Under the pieces are notes generated by a model, which saw nothing but the letters and a program-made list of their open reading frames with translations, did no database searches and was not told the DNA's origin. From Candidatus Heimdallarchaeota archaeon LC_3 (lineage in GTDB: Archaea; Asgardarchaeota; Heimdallarchaeia; Hodarchaeales; LC-3): a stretch of 31,028 nucleotides of DNA. The translations under genes were made by a program, and so were the position numbers. Position 1 is the first letter of the stretch. Every line of letters starts with the position of its first letter. Shown one piece after another: positions 17,543-26,037 of this stretch. Location: contig MDVS01000063.1 in NCBI GenBank assembly GCA_001940645.1, positions 1 through 31,028 of the forward strand, in the 5' to 3' direction.

Positions 17543-18029
17543 GTGGAATTTGTAAAATCATATTTCTCCAAATTAGGATTTCCGCAAGATCAAGTAGAAT
17601 TACAGGTAGAATATTACAAGAAATTCAAAAAAGAAAAAATTATTAATTCGAGGTTAATTATGGAACAATTTAATAAAGATGTTATTAATTTAATCCCCGA
17701 AAAAATAAAAGGGGAAGATATCATAAAAGGAGAGTAAACTAATAAAGATAATTTATTCAGAAAAAGAAAGGAAAAGGTTTCAGAGTTCTTAAAAACTAAA
17801 TCGTTTATTATAATTAGTAATTTAGTGTCTGTTCTTGATTTTGGATCAATTAGAGATTTTTTTATAGTGAATTACACACAAGAATTTGGTTCTTAATCCA
17901 ATAACGGATAAACATATTTATTTCAGAGAAGAAATAATTAAAGACGTATAAAGAAAGGAGAAAAATAAAGATATTAGAGCAATGCAAGAATATTTGGAGG
18001 AAGCAACAAAGGTTTTTTATAGGAAATAG
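17543..18029 (+). pseudogene. Decayed small gene (64-residue open part plus remnants), unknown product
   Basis: A GTG at 17543 opens a 64-codon frame to a TAA at 17735-17737, with no recognisable domain. The same frame then runs on from 17744 as 50 codons to a stop at 17894. A +1 frame (from about 17871) carries on N-P-I-T-D-K-H-I-Y-F-R-E-E-I-I to a TAA near 17954, and continues in the same frame as N-K-D-I-R-A-M-Q-E-Y-L-E-E-A-T-K to a stop at 18027-18029. The codon-like pattern persists across two stops and one frameshift, which suggests one broken gene of about 160 codons. The first 64 codons alone may still be a small gene. I do not recognise the family. Confidence 0.4.
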
Positions 18030-18093
18030 AATTCGACATATCACATGAAAGATTTTCCAATTTTCTTAATTGTAATTAAATTAGTATACCTAA

Positions 18094-18106
18094 TTTTTTT
18101 TTTTTT
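18094..18106 (+). terminator. Poly-T terminator-like run
   Basis: A run of 13 T on the plus strand, 65 bp after the decayed gene ends and upstream of the BAX-inhibitor-like gene. Archaeal transcription ends at T-rich tracts without a hairpin, so this would stop read-through into the next gene. Confidence 0.4.
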
Positions 18107-18282
18107 CTCCTTAATCTAATAAGATTCAGCAAAATTATTCCAGATTACTCTTACCTTAAATAATTAGTCATTTTCTTATCAGGAACTATAAGAATTGCTA
18201 TTTATTCCGCTTCTGAAAACATCAATATTTTTATAAGCTAAAAAATGGTATTAAGGATAAGATTATTCTAACTTAGTTAATA

Positions 18283-18317
18283 GAATATATATTAATTCCA
18301 AGTTAAATTCGAAGGAG
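18283..18317 (+). promoter_or_regulatory. Promoter and ribosome-binding site of the BAX-inhibitor-like gene
   Basis: GAATATATATT (about 18283-18293) is a TATA-like element about 42 nt before the ATG at 18330. AAGGAG (18312-18317) is a good Shine-Dalgarno sequence, but 12 nt from the start codon, longer than usual. Confidence 0.45.
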
Positions 18318-18329
18318 CAATATAAAAAA

Positions 18330-19007
18330 ATGTATAGTAATCAATATGAAGAACAATATGATTATGATCCAAGAGCAGTTGCTTACCGTCACTTAATGGT
18401 GGCAATGGCGATAGCAACTGTAGTAATTGGAATAATGACTTTATTTCCACTTAAGGATCTAATTGTTATTTATTCAATAGGTTCAATGGTAGAAATGGGA
18501 ATAATATTTTTATTACTTTTTGCTACCTTATTTAGAAAACAATTTTCAGAATCAACAGCAATAATTATTTTGAATGTATTTGCGGTTGCAAGTGCAATAA
18601 CTTTAGGGTTCATAGTTAATTATGCCTTAGGTGAAGCTCCTGCTGTTGTATTCATGACTTTTGGTATAGCTTTTGTAACAATATTCGCAATTTGGGCTTA
18701 CACAAGTACGAGAAAACCAGATGTATCAGGAATGTATAAAGGAGTTATGATTTTTGCTATAATATTTATTTTGTTTTCATTCCTTGGGATATTCTTCCTA
18801 CAAAATTGGCCATTCTTTTATTTGATAGTTAGTGGTGGTGGTGCTTTATTATTTGCATTATTTATGTATATGGATTTTGCTCGTTTGGAAAGAATGGAAT
18901 TCAATTCACCTGCAATGATGGCTTTGTGGTTATTTTATGATATTATATTCTTCATAAAATACCTTTTAATGTTCTTCTTAGCAATGTCAGGTATGAGTAG
19001 AGATTAG
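18330..19007 (+). CDS. BAX inhibitor-1 / TMBIM family membrane protein
   Basis: A 225-residue protein with about seven membrane helices (roughly residues 20-38, 45-67, 76-98, 105-123, 138-156, 160-181, 196-219) after a short acidic, tyrosine-rich N-terminus. The C-terminal part has the family's layout: Y-M-D182-F at the end of helix 6 and L-F-Y-D204-I-I-F-F-I-K-Y-L-L in helix 7. In bacterial members a pair of Asp residues in these helices forms the pH and calcium sensor of a calcium leak channel, and D182 and D204 are plausible counterparts. This is a family inference; the helix-6 motif here is not the usual I-Y-D-T. The protein would sit in the cytoplasmic membrane. Confidence 0.78.
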   Translation: MYSNQYEEQYDYDPRAVAYRHLMVAMAIATVVIGIMTLFPLKDLIVIYSIGSMVEMGIIFLLLFATLFRKQFSESTAIIILNVFAVASAITLGFIVNYALGEAPAVVFMTFGIAFVTIFAIWAYTSTRKPDVSGMYKGVMIFAIIFILFSFLGIFFLQNWPFFYLIVSGGGALLFALFMYMDFARLERMEFNSPAMMALWLFYDIIFFIKYLLMFFLAMSGMSRD

Positions 19008-19009
19008 GG

Positions 19010-19050
19010 ATCTAAATTTCTAATTTTTTTCTCTTTTTATTATTCCTTTT
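19010..19050 (+). terminator. T-rich transcription end after the BAX-inhibitor-like gene
   Basis: Two closely spaced T-rich runs, around 19023-19029 and 19034-19040, follow the stop codon and precede the Nudix start at 19057. They could end the upstream transcript, yet the short gap also allows read-through into the Nudix gene. Confidence 0.3.
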
Positions 19051-19056
19051 TATTTA

Positions 19057-19533
19057 ATGGTCTTTTCTTTGCACACGAAAGAAGTAAAACATTTTACAGC
19101 AACGACCTATCTTTTTGTTAAAGAAATTAATAAAACCCTTATGATCTGGCATCCGACACTCCTTACATGGTTACCTCCAGGCGGTCATATTGAAGAGAAT
19201 GAATCTCCTGAGGAAACTGCTAGAAGGGAAATATTTGAAGAAGTAGGAGAGCGTGAAATAAACTTTTTATTCCCCAATACTCAAAATACAAACATTTCTG
19301 ATGATAGAGTAGAAACATTGATGATGCCACATTTTCTCATCAAGGAAAATATTGAACTTAACCATTTTCATATGGATTGGATATTTTTTGCTACATTAAA
19401 GAATAAAGTATTCAATTCACCTGAAGAGCATACAATAAAATTGTTTTCCCAAAAAGAAATAGAATTAGATAAAAAAATATTTACTAATGTTCGTGAGTTA
19501 GCGATTCATGGATTCAAACTTCTTAATAAATAG
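19057..19533 (+). CDS. Nudix hydrolase
   Basis: A 158-residue protein with a clear Nudix box at residues 43-64: G43 followed by E49, R57-E58, E61-E62 and G64, as in G-x5-E-x7-R-E-U-x-E-E-x-G. The Nudix fold hydrolyses nucleoside diphosphates linked to other groups using Mg2+. The segment before the box, L-T-W-L-P-P-G-G-H-I-E, and the E-x-x-x-E-E-H-T part after it resemble the broad MutT/NUDIX group, so the substrate cannot be set. The start is ATG at 19057, with no strong ribosome site. The gene is 49 nt after the BAX-inhibitor-like gene. Confidence 0.9.
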   Translation: MVFSLHTKEVKHFTATTYLFVKEINKTLMIWHPTLLTWLPPGGHIEENESPEETARREIFEEVGEREINFLFPNTQNTNISDDRVETLMMPHFLIKENIELNHFHMDWIFFATLKNKVFNSPEEHTIKLFSQKEIELDKKIFTNVRELAIHGFKLLNK

Positions 19534-19604
19534 AAAAAAAATAAATAGTTTAAAAATAGCAATAATTAAAGAAAAAAAGGAAAAAAACAGTAATAGAAAT
19601 TATT

Positions 19605-21728
19605 TTAAGCAGGTTGCAATGATGTCAGTATCCAGGAATTATTTTCTCGAAAAGCAGTAAATTTAATTACAGTACCGGCCTCTACATCGAATAATGCATA
19701 CAACCAATGAACTTGGGATAATTCTTCTGGAGAAGCAATCAAATATTCATATAGACTGTTATTTGTTTTGAAAGCAATAAAAGTTGTCCCATTTGCTACA
19801 TAAGATGCTTTTTGAGTTATATTAACAGTCAATAATTCAGTTACATTAGATGGTATGTCAACTCCTAAATCTGCATTAATAACAGAATTCCTATAATTAG
19901 TTTTAGCTGCAGCGATCATATTAGAAGTAGTTCCGTAGTCAGATAAATAAGCTCGACCAAAAATTTCCTGTTTTTTAGCATCAAGAATATATAGTCCTCT
20001 AAATTGAACATTAACTGTCGTAAGAAAACCTTCACTATCATAAGTCTGAGTTTTGTGGTAAACTGGAGTAAACCAAGCCATTCGTGTATCATTTCCTACA
20101 TTCATGGTATAAAGCATGGGTAAGGTTGAATAATAAATTCCTTGTGCGACTTGTGGTTCTTGACTTTCCACATATTGCTCGATAGATTCAGCAGAAATAT
20201 ATCCTCGTTGATGATAGTCATAGTAAGTTATACTATTATTTTTTGACAAAAATACACCAGCATTTGATAACTGGTTCGTTGAAGGATGAACAGGAGTAAT
20301 TGCTACAGTTTCATTAGTATCAGGAGATATAATATATCGTGTATCTCGTGAAATTTCTAACCTATCAGCAGAAGGAGTTACGAGTCCTAAAAAACCTGAT
20401 GCAAATATATTGAATCCATTTCCTTGTCTAAGATTTCCCCAATTGTAGATATTGTTTTCTAACCATTCTTCGTCAAAAGGCTGTGATATCCATTCAGGCA
20501 TTGTCGCAAGATCAGTATATGTATCCAATAAATTTCCTTTCATATCATAAATTTTTACTCCACCATAATGAGTGATCCATTCAAAAAGCTTAGGTGTATT
20601 AAATGTTTGAATTTGAACTAGATCTCCATCAGGATCACCATCCTTCCATGTTATATAAGTTCGTCCATAAGAAGACATAGGATCCTGTAACCAAGAAACT
20701 CGTTTAGTTTCAGCTCCATAGAATAAATTTTCTGATATAACAGCTTCTCCAGGATCAAAAACAATGTCTTCTGGAATTTTCGTGGGATCATTTGCATCTA
20801 CAATAAGTAATCCCTTTAATTCTTGATTAAACATATTATCTGGAGCCATTGCAGCAACCCAAACCAGTTTTCCATCATAGGTGGTTATATGAAGGGAACT
20901 AGCAAAAACATTGCTTCCAAAGATACTTGCGTGTCTGTTAACTATCGCTTGAGCTAATTCTTTATCTACAAGCCGTAATTGATCATCACGTATCTCATTT
21001 TCAAATAAATCTTCAGTACTTGTTTCTATAAAACTGTTAAAATAATTAGCTTGGTTTACTGGAGCAAAAAGTGATGCATGAATGAAACTGAAATAACCTA
21101 TGATTGCTATTAGAGATCCAAGAATAAAAATGGCTACAAATAATGCAGGTTTCCCTCTCCTTAATACAAGAACCAAAGTTCTTCTAGATCGCCTATTAAC
21201 AAGAATACGTATTGAGAATATTAATAGAATTATGAATATGAGGGGAATTCCAATCACAAATATGAAACTAAAGTCTTCTAAAAAGATTAACATAAAAAAA
21301 GAGGCAAAAATACCAATGAAGACTATAAAGACAATAGGTCCCCCATAAGTTTGGAATTTTTTTGAATTGAATTTTCCTGAAATATTTACTGATTTAAGAA
21401 ATTCTCCTTCCGTAATGTAGCTTGCATACCATATTAAAACCAATATTAACAATATTGTTAATATTATAACGATTAATCCTGTGCCTCCTTGTAAAATGTC
21501 TATGTATGATATCACTGATAATTCAGCTAGGAACATTTGAATAAAGCTAAGAATACCAAATACTATTGTAACTATAACTAACAATCTAGGGATTAATCGA
21601 TTCTTTAAATCTCCTTCAACAGTGAAATAAGCGAATATGGAGACAATGACACCAATTATAAGTCCTAATACCAATCCAATAATTAAATCCATAACACGAT
21701 TAATTAAAAAAGCTCCTATATCTAACAT
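19605..21728 (-). CDS. Large polytopic membrane protein with a C-terminal extracytoplasmic domain, unknown function
   Basis: A 707-residue protein if it begins at the ATG at 21728, where GAGG lies 9 nt upstream; an upstream ATG at 21800 would add 24 residues without a better site. Residues 1-225 have about seven hydrophobic helices, followed by roughly 480 residues outside the membrane. The outer part has R-L-V-D-K-E-L-A-Q-A-I-V and D-G-K-L-V-W-V-A-A-M-A-P, then G-L-L-I-V-D-A-N-D-P: a run of beta strands with small helices that recalls PepSY-like repeats. It has many Asn-x-Ser/Thr sites, as archaeal surface proteins often do. I do not recognise the family. It may sense or anchor something at the surface. 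It is monocistronic, convergent with the Nudix gene. Confidence 0.65.
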   Translation of the reverse strand: MLDIGAFLINRVMDLIIGLVLGLIIGVIVSIFAYFTVEGDLKNRLIPRLLVIVTIVFGILSFIQMFLAELSVISYIDILQGGTGLIVIILTILLILVLIWYASYITEGEFLKSVNISGKFNSKKFQTYGGPIVFIVFIGIFASFFMLIFLEDFSFIFVIGIPLIFIILLIFSIRILVNRRSRRTLVLVLRRGKPALFVAIFILGSLIAIIGYFSFIHASLFAPVNQANYFNSFIETSTEDLFENEIRDDQLRLVDKELAQAIVNRHASIFGSNVFASSLHITTYDGKLVWVAAMAPDNMFNQELKGLLIVDANDPTKIPEDIVFDPGEAVISENLFYGAETKRVSWLQDPMSSYGRTYITWKDGDPDGDLVQIQTFNTPKLFEWITHYGGVKIYDMKGNLLDTYTDLATMPEWISQPFDEEWLENNIYNWGNLRQGNGFNIFASGFLGLVTPSADRLEISRDTRYIISPDTNETVAITPVHPSTNQLSNAGVFLSKNNSITYYDYHQRGYISAESIEQYVESQEPQVAQGIYYSTLPMLYTMNVGNDTRMAWFTPVYHKTQTYDSEGFLTTVNVQFRGLYILDAKKQEIFGRAYLSDYGTTSNMIAAAKTNYRNSVINADLGVDIPSNVTELLTVNITQKASYVANGTTFIAFKTNNSLYEYLIASPEELSQVHWLYALFDVEAGTVIKFTAFRENNSWILTSLQPA

Positions 21729-21900
21729 GGTCGAATTCCTCTTATGTCTTTGTTTTATTTTTTTATCTAATAAGATAATAATTTTGATATAAAAATGCAA
21801 TCTACTCCTGTAAATATGTAAGTCAACTTCACCATAATAAAAACAAAAAAAGATTATTTTGAGTTATGAATATAAATAATTAGAAATATTCAATTGATTT

Positions 21901-22797
21901 TTATAAAAGTATAATAATTGTACCCATAACACAGGAAAATACCCCCAACATTTGTTTTCTTGTAATAAATTCTATTCCAAATAATGTTCCAACCAATACT
22001 GCCCAAATTGGGTTAGTACTGGAGATAGGCGTTGGTATTCCGGCTCCAATATTTTGAACTGCAAAGAAGAACAAAGTGGCTCCAAATGTCCAAGCAATTA
22101 ACCCACTTAATCCAAGATAAAAAATTGAATTAATTTTTTCTTCCCTTGGTCGCTCAATATATTTTTTTACGTTATTTTTTGATAAAAAAAATAATCCTAA
22201 TCCAATTACTCCAATAAATAAAATTCTTATCCCGGTTAGCGAAATAGGTTCTGCACCAGGAAGCGAATTAAGTACATAATTTACAAAAGCGACAGATGTC
22301 CCCCAAGCAATAGCAGGGATTAATCCAAAAATAACTGCTTCAGCTTTTATATTATTTTTGCTATCCCCTCGTGTAACCATAAAAACACCCACATCAATAA
22401 TCACAGTACCAAATAATATCGATGTTCCAATAAATTCTTGACCAGTTATCATTAAAACAATTTGAGTGAATAAAGGATATATTGATGTAATTGGTAATAT
22501 TACCTTTACAGGATATTTTTTTAAAGAATATGCAAAAATTCCATCTCCAATTACTAGTAAAATTATGGAAGCAAATACAAATGGGAAAACATCCAAACTA
22601 AGATAATTTAAAAGAACATCTAGCCCACTAAAATAAATTCCTAGTATAATCAATATAGGAAAGGCTGTGATTGACCGAAAAAAGAGACTGGAAAAGACAT
22701 TTTCTCCTATCATCCCTTTTTTCACAAAATGTGAATTAATTCCCCAAAGAAAAGCAACAAAAAGTGCTATTAGGGAACTAAACAAAGGTTCAATCAT
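21901..22797 (-). CDS. EamA/DMT-superfamily transporter
   Basis: A 298-residue protein with ten membrane helices in two EamA repeats of five. The first repeat starts F-V-A-F-L-W-G-I-N-S, and the second G-L-I-P-A-I-A-W-G-T-S-V-A-F-V-N with the typical A-x-x-W-G motif. The last helix pair contains P-I-S-S-T-N-P-I-W-A-V-L-V-G, the usual signature of this group. EamA proteins move small metabolites such as amino acids or nucleotide sugars, usually outward; the substrate cannot be told. It sits 173 bp upstream (on the minus strand) of the large membrane protein, possibly in the same direction of transcription but with its own promoter. Confidence 0.87.
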   Translation of the reverse strand: MIEPLFSSLIALFVAFLWGINSHFVKKGMIGENVFSSLFFRSITAFPILIILGIYFSGLDVLLNYLSLDVFPFVFASIILLVIGDGIFAYSLKKYPVKVILPITSIYPLFTQIVLMITGQEFIGTSILFGTVIIDVGVFMVTRGDSKNNIKAEAVIFGLIPAIAWGTSVAFVNYVLNSLPGAEPISLTGIRILFIGVIGLGLFFLSKNNVKKYIERPREEKINSIFYLGLSGLIAWTFGATLFFFAVQNIGAGIPTPISSTNPIWAVLVGTLFGIEFITRKQMLGVFSCVMGTIIILL

Positions 22798-23134
22798 GAA
22801 TATTGTTCTTAAATGTATTCATTAAAGGTTGAGCATCAAAAACATTAGAAAAAATCTTTTTTGTAGTCCTTATTACTAATAATTTGGTTTTTTTCATAAA
22901 TAATAGCTAAACTGATACAAAAAAAGGTAACACTAGTAGAGCTATCTTTATTATTAATTTTAAAATAATTTTCATCTTTTATTTACAAAGAAACATAATT
23001 TCTTTATTACATCGAAAAAAGTAGGCAATTATTCAAATTAAATATCAATTTCTAATATCAATTTGAGTTCTACTTTTTCCCTATAAACATATAATTAACG
23101 TAGAAAATCCCTTTAGTCTTATTTTTTTTGACTT
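22798..23134. other. Intergenic region without recognised gene
   Basis: AT-rich gap between the EamA gene and the PAN-type ATPase gene. No open frame of useful length and no tRNA-like cloverleaf is seen. It contains several T- and A-rich runs that could be the terminator of the ATPase gene and the promoter of the EamA gene, but nothing specific can be assigned. Confidence 0.4.
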
Positions 23135-24304
23135 CTAACGATAATCTAGAAATATTTTTTCTTGTTTAGTTTTCTTTTTTACCTTAGTTATTGCAGATAA
23201 CATATCTCCCATATCTATCTGTTTTTTATGACATCGAATTGCTAACAATCCAGCTTCTGTGCATACTGCTCGGATTTCTGCTCCATTAAATCCTTTAGTC
23301 TCCTTACTCAACACCAAATAGTCGATGTCTGATGTTTTCATTTTTCTTGTATGAATTTTAAAAATATCAACTCTCTCAGATTCAGAGGGTATCCCAATTT
23401 CTATTTTCCTATCAAATCTGCCAGGTCTGGTTATAGCTTTATCTAAAACGTCCGGTCTGTTAGTCGCAGCAACAAATTTAATGTTTCCACGTTCATTAAA
23501 TCCATCTAATTCTGCTAATAATTGTAAAAAAGTACGATGAATTTCTGTGTTTCCCTCAGTTGGTAAATCTGATCTTCTCATAGCAATTGCATCTATTTCA
23601 TCAATGAATATTATAGCTGGAGCATTTTTTCTTGCAAAATGAAATATCTCTCTTACTAATCTTGCACCATCACCAATGAATTTTTGAGCAAGTTCAGGAG
23701 CTGCCAATCCAATAAAGGTAGCTTTAGTTTCATGAGCTAAAGCTTTTGCAATCATTGTTTTACCAGTTCCTGGCGGACCGTAAAGTAAAATTCCTTTTGG
23801 AGGTATGACTCCAAGTTCATCAAACACTTCTGGTTTGTTGAGAGATAATTCAATGCTCTCAACAACTAATTGAATTTCGTCACTTAATCCACCAATCATA
23901 TCAAAGGTTATATCAGGTTTCTTCAATACTTCCATAGCACGAACATAAGTATCTTCAGACTCCTGTAACGTACCTATAATAGCTAATGTCTTCGGATGAA
24001 GTGTTACTAATACTCCGGGAGATAATTTTCCGTCAGGAAATTTTTCATCCGAATAAGACACTCTAAATAACTGGTTTGAACCTCGAATCATTACTAGAGC
24101 GTAATTATTGTCATTATCAATAATTATGTCTTGTACTGTCCCCACTTGTAAAGGTAAAGTCGATAATGTTTTCATTTCTTCTCTTAATTGAACCAGTTCA
24201 TTGTTGGCCAATCGTAACTTCCTTTCAAGAAGTTGATTTTTTGTTTCTAGTTTCTGAACCAATTCATCGGGTGCAGAACTTGGATTTGATGGTGTAAAAG
24301 CCAT
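23135..24304 (-). CDS. pan: Proteasome-activating nucleotidase (PAN)-type AAA ATPase
   Basis: A 389-residue AAA ATPase with the PAN/Rpt layout: an N-terminal coiled coil (about 13-48), an OB-fold segment (about 52-125) and one AAA module. Walker A G-P-P-G-T-G-K-T is at 176-183, the pore loop K208-F-I-G-D-G at 208-213, Walker B I-I-F-I-D-E at 231-236, sensor 1 in A-A-T-N282-R-P, and arginine fingers in R293-P-G-R296. In PAN the C-terminus ends in a hydrophobic-Tyr-X motif that opens the 20S proteasome; here the last three residues are Asp-Tyr-Arg, with Leu-Phe just before. The Tyr is in place but the hydrophobic residue is not. The cyclophilin gene lies 160 bp upstream in the same direction. 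Confidence 0.88.
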   Translation of the reverse strand: MAFTPSNPSSAPDELVQKLETKNQLLERKLRLANNELVQLREEMKTLSTLPLQVGTVQDIIIDNDNNYALVMIRGSNQLFRVSYSDEKFPDGKLSPGVLVTLHPKTLAIIGTLQESEDTYVRAMEVLKKPDITFDMIGGLSDEIQLVVESIELSLNKPEVFDELGVIPPKGILLYGPPGTGKTMIAKALAHETKATFIGLAAPELAQKFIGDGARLVREIFHFARKNAPAIIFIDEIDAIAMRRSDLPTEGNTEIHRTFLQLLAELDGFNERGNIKFVAATNRPDVLDKAITRPGRFDRKIEIGIPSESERVDIFKIHTRKMKTSDIDYLVLSKETKGFNGAEIRAVCTEAGLLAIRCHKKQIDMGDMLSAITKVKKKTKQEKIFLDYR

Positions 24305-24350
24305 TTGAAAATCGCCTATGATGATTATGCTAAATTAAGTAGGTGATTAT

Positions 24351-24363
24351 TTCTATTTAAAAG
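24351..24363 (-). promoter_or_regulatory. TATA-like box of the PAN-type gene
   Basis: Read on the minus strand the sequence is CTTTTAAATAGAA, an archaeal TATA-like element 50-60 nt upstream of the start codon at 24304. The implied leader would be about 25-30 nt. No strong Shine-Dalgarno site is seen. Confidence 0.4.
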
Positions 24364-24431
24364 TAACCATTCTCACGGAAAACCTAAATTAGAAAAAAAA
24401 ATTCGGTTTAGATAGTAATTAACCTACCAAT

Positions 24432-24442
24432 AAAAAAAAAAA
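24432..24442 (-). terminator. Poly-T terminator after the cyclophilin gene
   Basis: An A-run on the plus strand reads as 11 T on the minus strand, 22-32 nt past the cyclophilin stop codon at 24465. It would end the cyclophilin transcript before the PAN gene, so the two are probably not one operon. Confidence 0.5.
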
Positions 24443-24464
24443 GATTTCTATCAAAAAATGGATT

Positions 24465-24959
24465 CTATAATTGTCCTGAATCTTTTACAACGACTTTCTG
24501 GCTTGTTCTTCCAGATTGGGATCCTACTTTTTCGATATTTTTTACTACATCCATTCCCTTAACTACTTGACCAAATACAACGTGTTTTCCATCTAAATGT
24601 GAAGTTTTAACTGTACAGATAAAAAACTGTGATCCATTGGTATTTGGTCCTGCGTTTGCCATTGATAAAATTCCAGGTTCTGTGTGTTTTAATTGAAAAT
24701 TTTCATCAGAAAACTTAGATCCATAGATACTTTTTCCTGCTGTTCCATTATTTTTTTCGTAGTCGCCGCCTTGAAGCATAAAATTGGGGATTACACGATG
24801 AAAGGAGCTACCTTTATATCCGTATCCTTTCTCTCCAGTAGATAGAGCTCTAAAATTTTCAGCAGTTTTTGGAACTATATCTGCTCTTAATTCGAAAACT
24901 ATTCTTCCAGCATCTTTTCCACCGATTTCCATATCAAAGTAAACTTTTGGATTCGCCAT
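24465..24959 (-). CDS. Cyclophilin-type peptidyl-prolyl cis-trans isomerase, eukaryotic CypA-like
   Basis: A 164-residue single-domain cyclophilin, with no signal peptide, so cytosolic. It aligns with human cyclophilin A with no gap and the same numbering. R55, F60, M61, Q63, F113, L122 and H126 are in place in motifs F53-H-R-V-I-P, F60-M-L-Q-G-G-D66, N102[11 protein letters not shown] and D123-G-K-H126. W121, which makes cyclophilin A sensitive to cyclosporin, is His here. The enzyme speeds proline isomerisation during folding. The long G-T-A-G-K-S-I-Y-G insert is also of the eukaryotic kind rather than the short bacterial PpiA/PpiB type. Either Asgard-eukaryote kinship or transfer would explain this. 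Confidence 0.95.
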   Translation of the reverse strand: MANPKVYFDMEIGGKDAGRIVFELRADIVPKTAENFRALSTGEKGYGYKGSSFHRVIPNFMLQGGDYEKNNGTAGKSIYGSKFSDENFQLKHTEPGILSMANAGPNTNGSQFFICTVKTSHLDGKHVVFGQVVKGMDVVKNIEKVGSQSGRTSQKVVVKDSGQL

Positions 24960-25268
24960 ATTTAACCATCTCTATTTATTCAATGAACTTATTATAAATA
25001 TTTAATATCACATTTTAAATAAAATGTTGTATTAATAATATTTCAAATCGTTAGAGACCTTCTCAAGAAAAAGTCCTTTAACTCTTACGCCTTTAATACT
25101 AAATTCGCAGAAAAAATTTATCATATCACCTATACAATATGCTATTCAGATGTTAAACTAAATATCTTGTAAATTAAACATTTCTTTCTTTATTAAGTCC
25201 TAAATTTAAAGTCAGAATTATATTGAAAGCTTCAAATGAGAGATAATAGAAATTGATGAAATAAGGTG
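24960..25268. other. Intergenic region with cyclophilin promoter
   Basis: No gene is visible on either strand. Read on the minus strand there is an ATATTTATAAT-like TATA element about 35-50 nt ahead of the cyclophilin ATG at 24959. The rest is plain AT-rich sequence without a repeat or an RNA gene that I can recognise. Confidence 0.4.
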
Positions 25269-25838
25269 CTAATATAATTTCACATCAGCTGAATTTAAAC
25301 TTATTTCAAGATTAAATTCCTTGAAAGCTGTCTTAATAAACATAAATTCCTCTTGTCTTATACTAATCTCAGTTAAATCATATTTAAAATTTTCATTAAG
25401 CTGATTAAGGATATTTCTTATTATTAATAATCTCTCCTGAGGAATTAGAAAAGATTCTTCTCGAAAGTATTCAACAACCTTTTTTAGTGGGAACGTTGTT
25501 TCTATGCTTGTAAGATAATTTTCTTCAAGATAATACTTTTCATTTTCATTTTGAGTTTCCTTAAGGTCTGAATAGAAATTAATTGAATCTTTTTTACAGA
25601 TAATCATTACTAAAGATTGATTACTAAATTTTTTGGTCGTTTGGGGTAATAACATAAATCCATTTACATGATTCCTATCTAATTGGATACTACAAGGAAA
25701 ATTATATTTGTTGAGTGCTTCAAAGATATTATCGAAGCTTTCAAAATATATCACACGACGTAAAAAGAATTTTCTGGATACGTGTAAGTAAGTAGTAGGA
25801 TTAGCAAAAAGAATAAGTGATTTATTATCAATTCTCAA
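25269..25838 (-). CDS. Hypothetical protein, 189 residues
   Basis: I do not recognise this protein. It has mixed alpha/beta character: early strands (S-L-I-L-F-A-N-P, V-I-Y-F-E-S-F), a middle segment S-L-V-M-I-I-C-K-K-D-S-I-N-F-Y-S-D, and a helix-rich C-terminus (L-I-I-R-N-I-L-N-Q-L-N-E-N-F). There is no membrane segment or signal peptide. Its ATG overlaps the stop of the upstream 64-residue gene by 4 nt, so it is the last gene of a closely spaced minus-strand cluster. The overall pattern could be a small adaptor or longin/roadblock-like fold, but that is only a guess. Confidence 0.55.
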   Translation of the reverse strand: MRIDNKSLILFANPTTYLHVSRKFFLRRVIYFESFDNIFEALNKYNFPCSIQLDRNHVNGFMLLPQTTKKFSNQSLVMIICKKDSINFYSDLKETQNENEKYYLEENYLTSIETTFPLKKVVEYFREESFLIPQERLLIIRNILNQLNENFKYDLTEISIRQEEFMFIKTAFKEFNLEISLNSADVKLY

Positions 25839-26029
25839 AGTGATTTCTTAAGTCCAAGTTGTGTAATATGACCATTCTGGACAACATATCCAAACTGAGG
25901 AAAAGGTGTATCGATCTTAGGTAAAGGAAATTTAAATTGATATATAAAATCTATTAAAACTTCTCTTTCTTCTGAAGGCAGAGAATCATCAATTAAAAAA
26001 TCAAGAAAGTCTGATTGGGTATTCATCAT
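25835..26029 (-). CDS. Small protein resembling the N-cap of an Asgard leucine-rich-repeat protein
   Basis: A 64-residue protein. The end, F-G-Y-V-V-Q-N-G-H-I-T-Q-L-G-L, resembles the conserved entry into a leucine-rich-repeat solenoid in archaeal proteins, where it would continue into L-x-x-L-P repeats. Here the frame stops five residues later, and no repeats follow. The part before it (S-E-E-R-E-V-L-I-D-F-I-Y-Q-F) is acidic and helical. It sits 8 nt after the 41-residue gene and overlaps the next gene by 4 nt. It could be an LRR gene cut down to its cap, or a small functional protein. The LRR likeness is recalled from family knowledge, not computed. Confidence 0.45.
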   Translation of the reverse strand: MMNTQSDFLDFLIDDSLPSEEREVLIDFIYQFKFPLPKIDTPFPQFGYVVQNGHITQLGLKKSL

Positions 26030-26037
26030 TTTTTCTA

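Noticed and set aside
17862..18044. Minus-strand 60-codon frame with hydrophobic residues
   Set aside because: The opposite strand carries more coherent, though broken, coding sequence, and this frame has no start signal or family likeness.
19605..21728. UPF0182 family assignment for the large membrane protein
   Set aside because: Helix count is similar, but the family's conserved outer-domain motifs are not visible and the protein is about 200 residues shorter.
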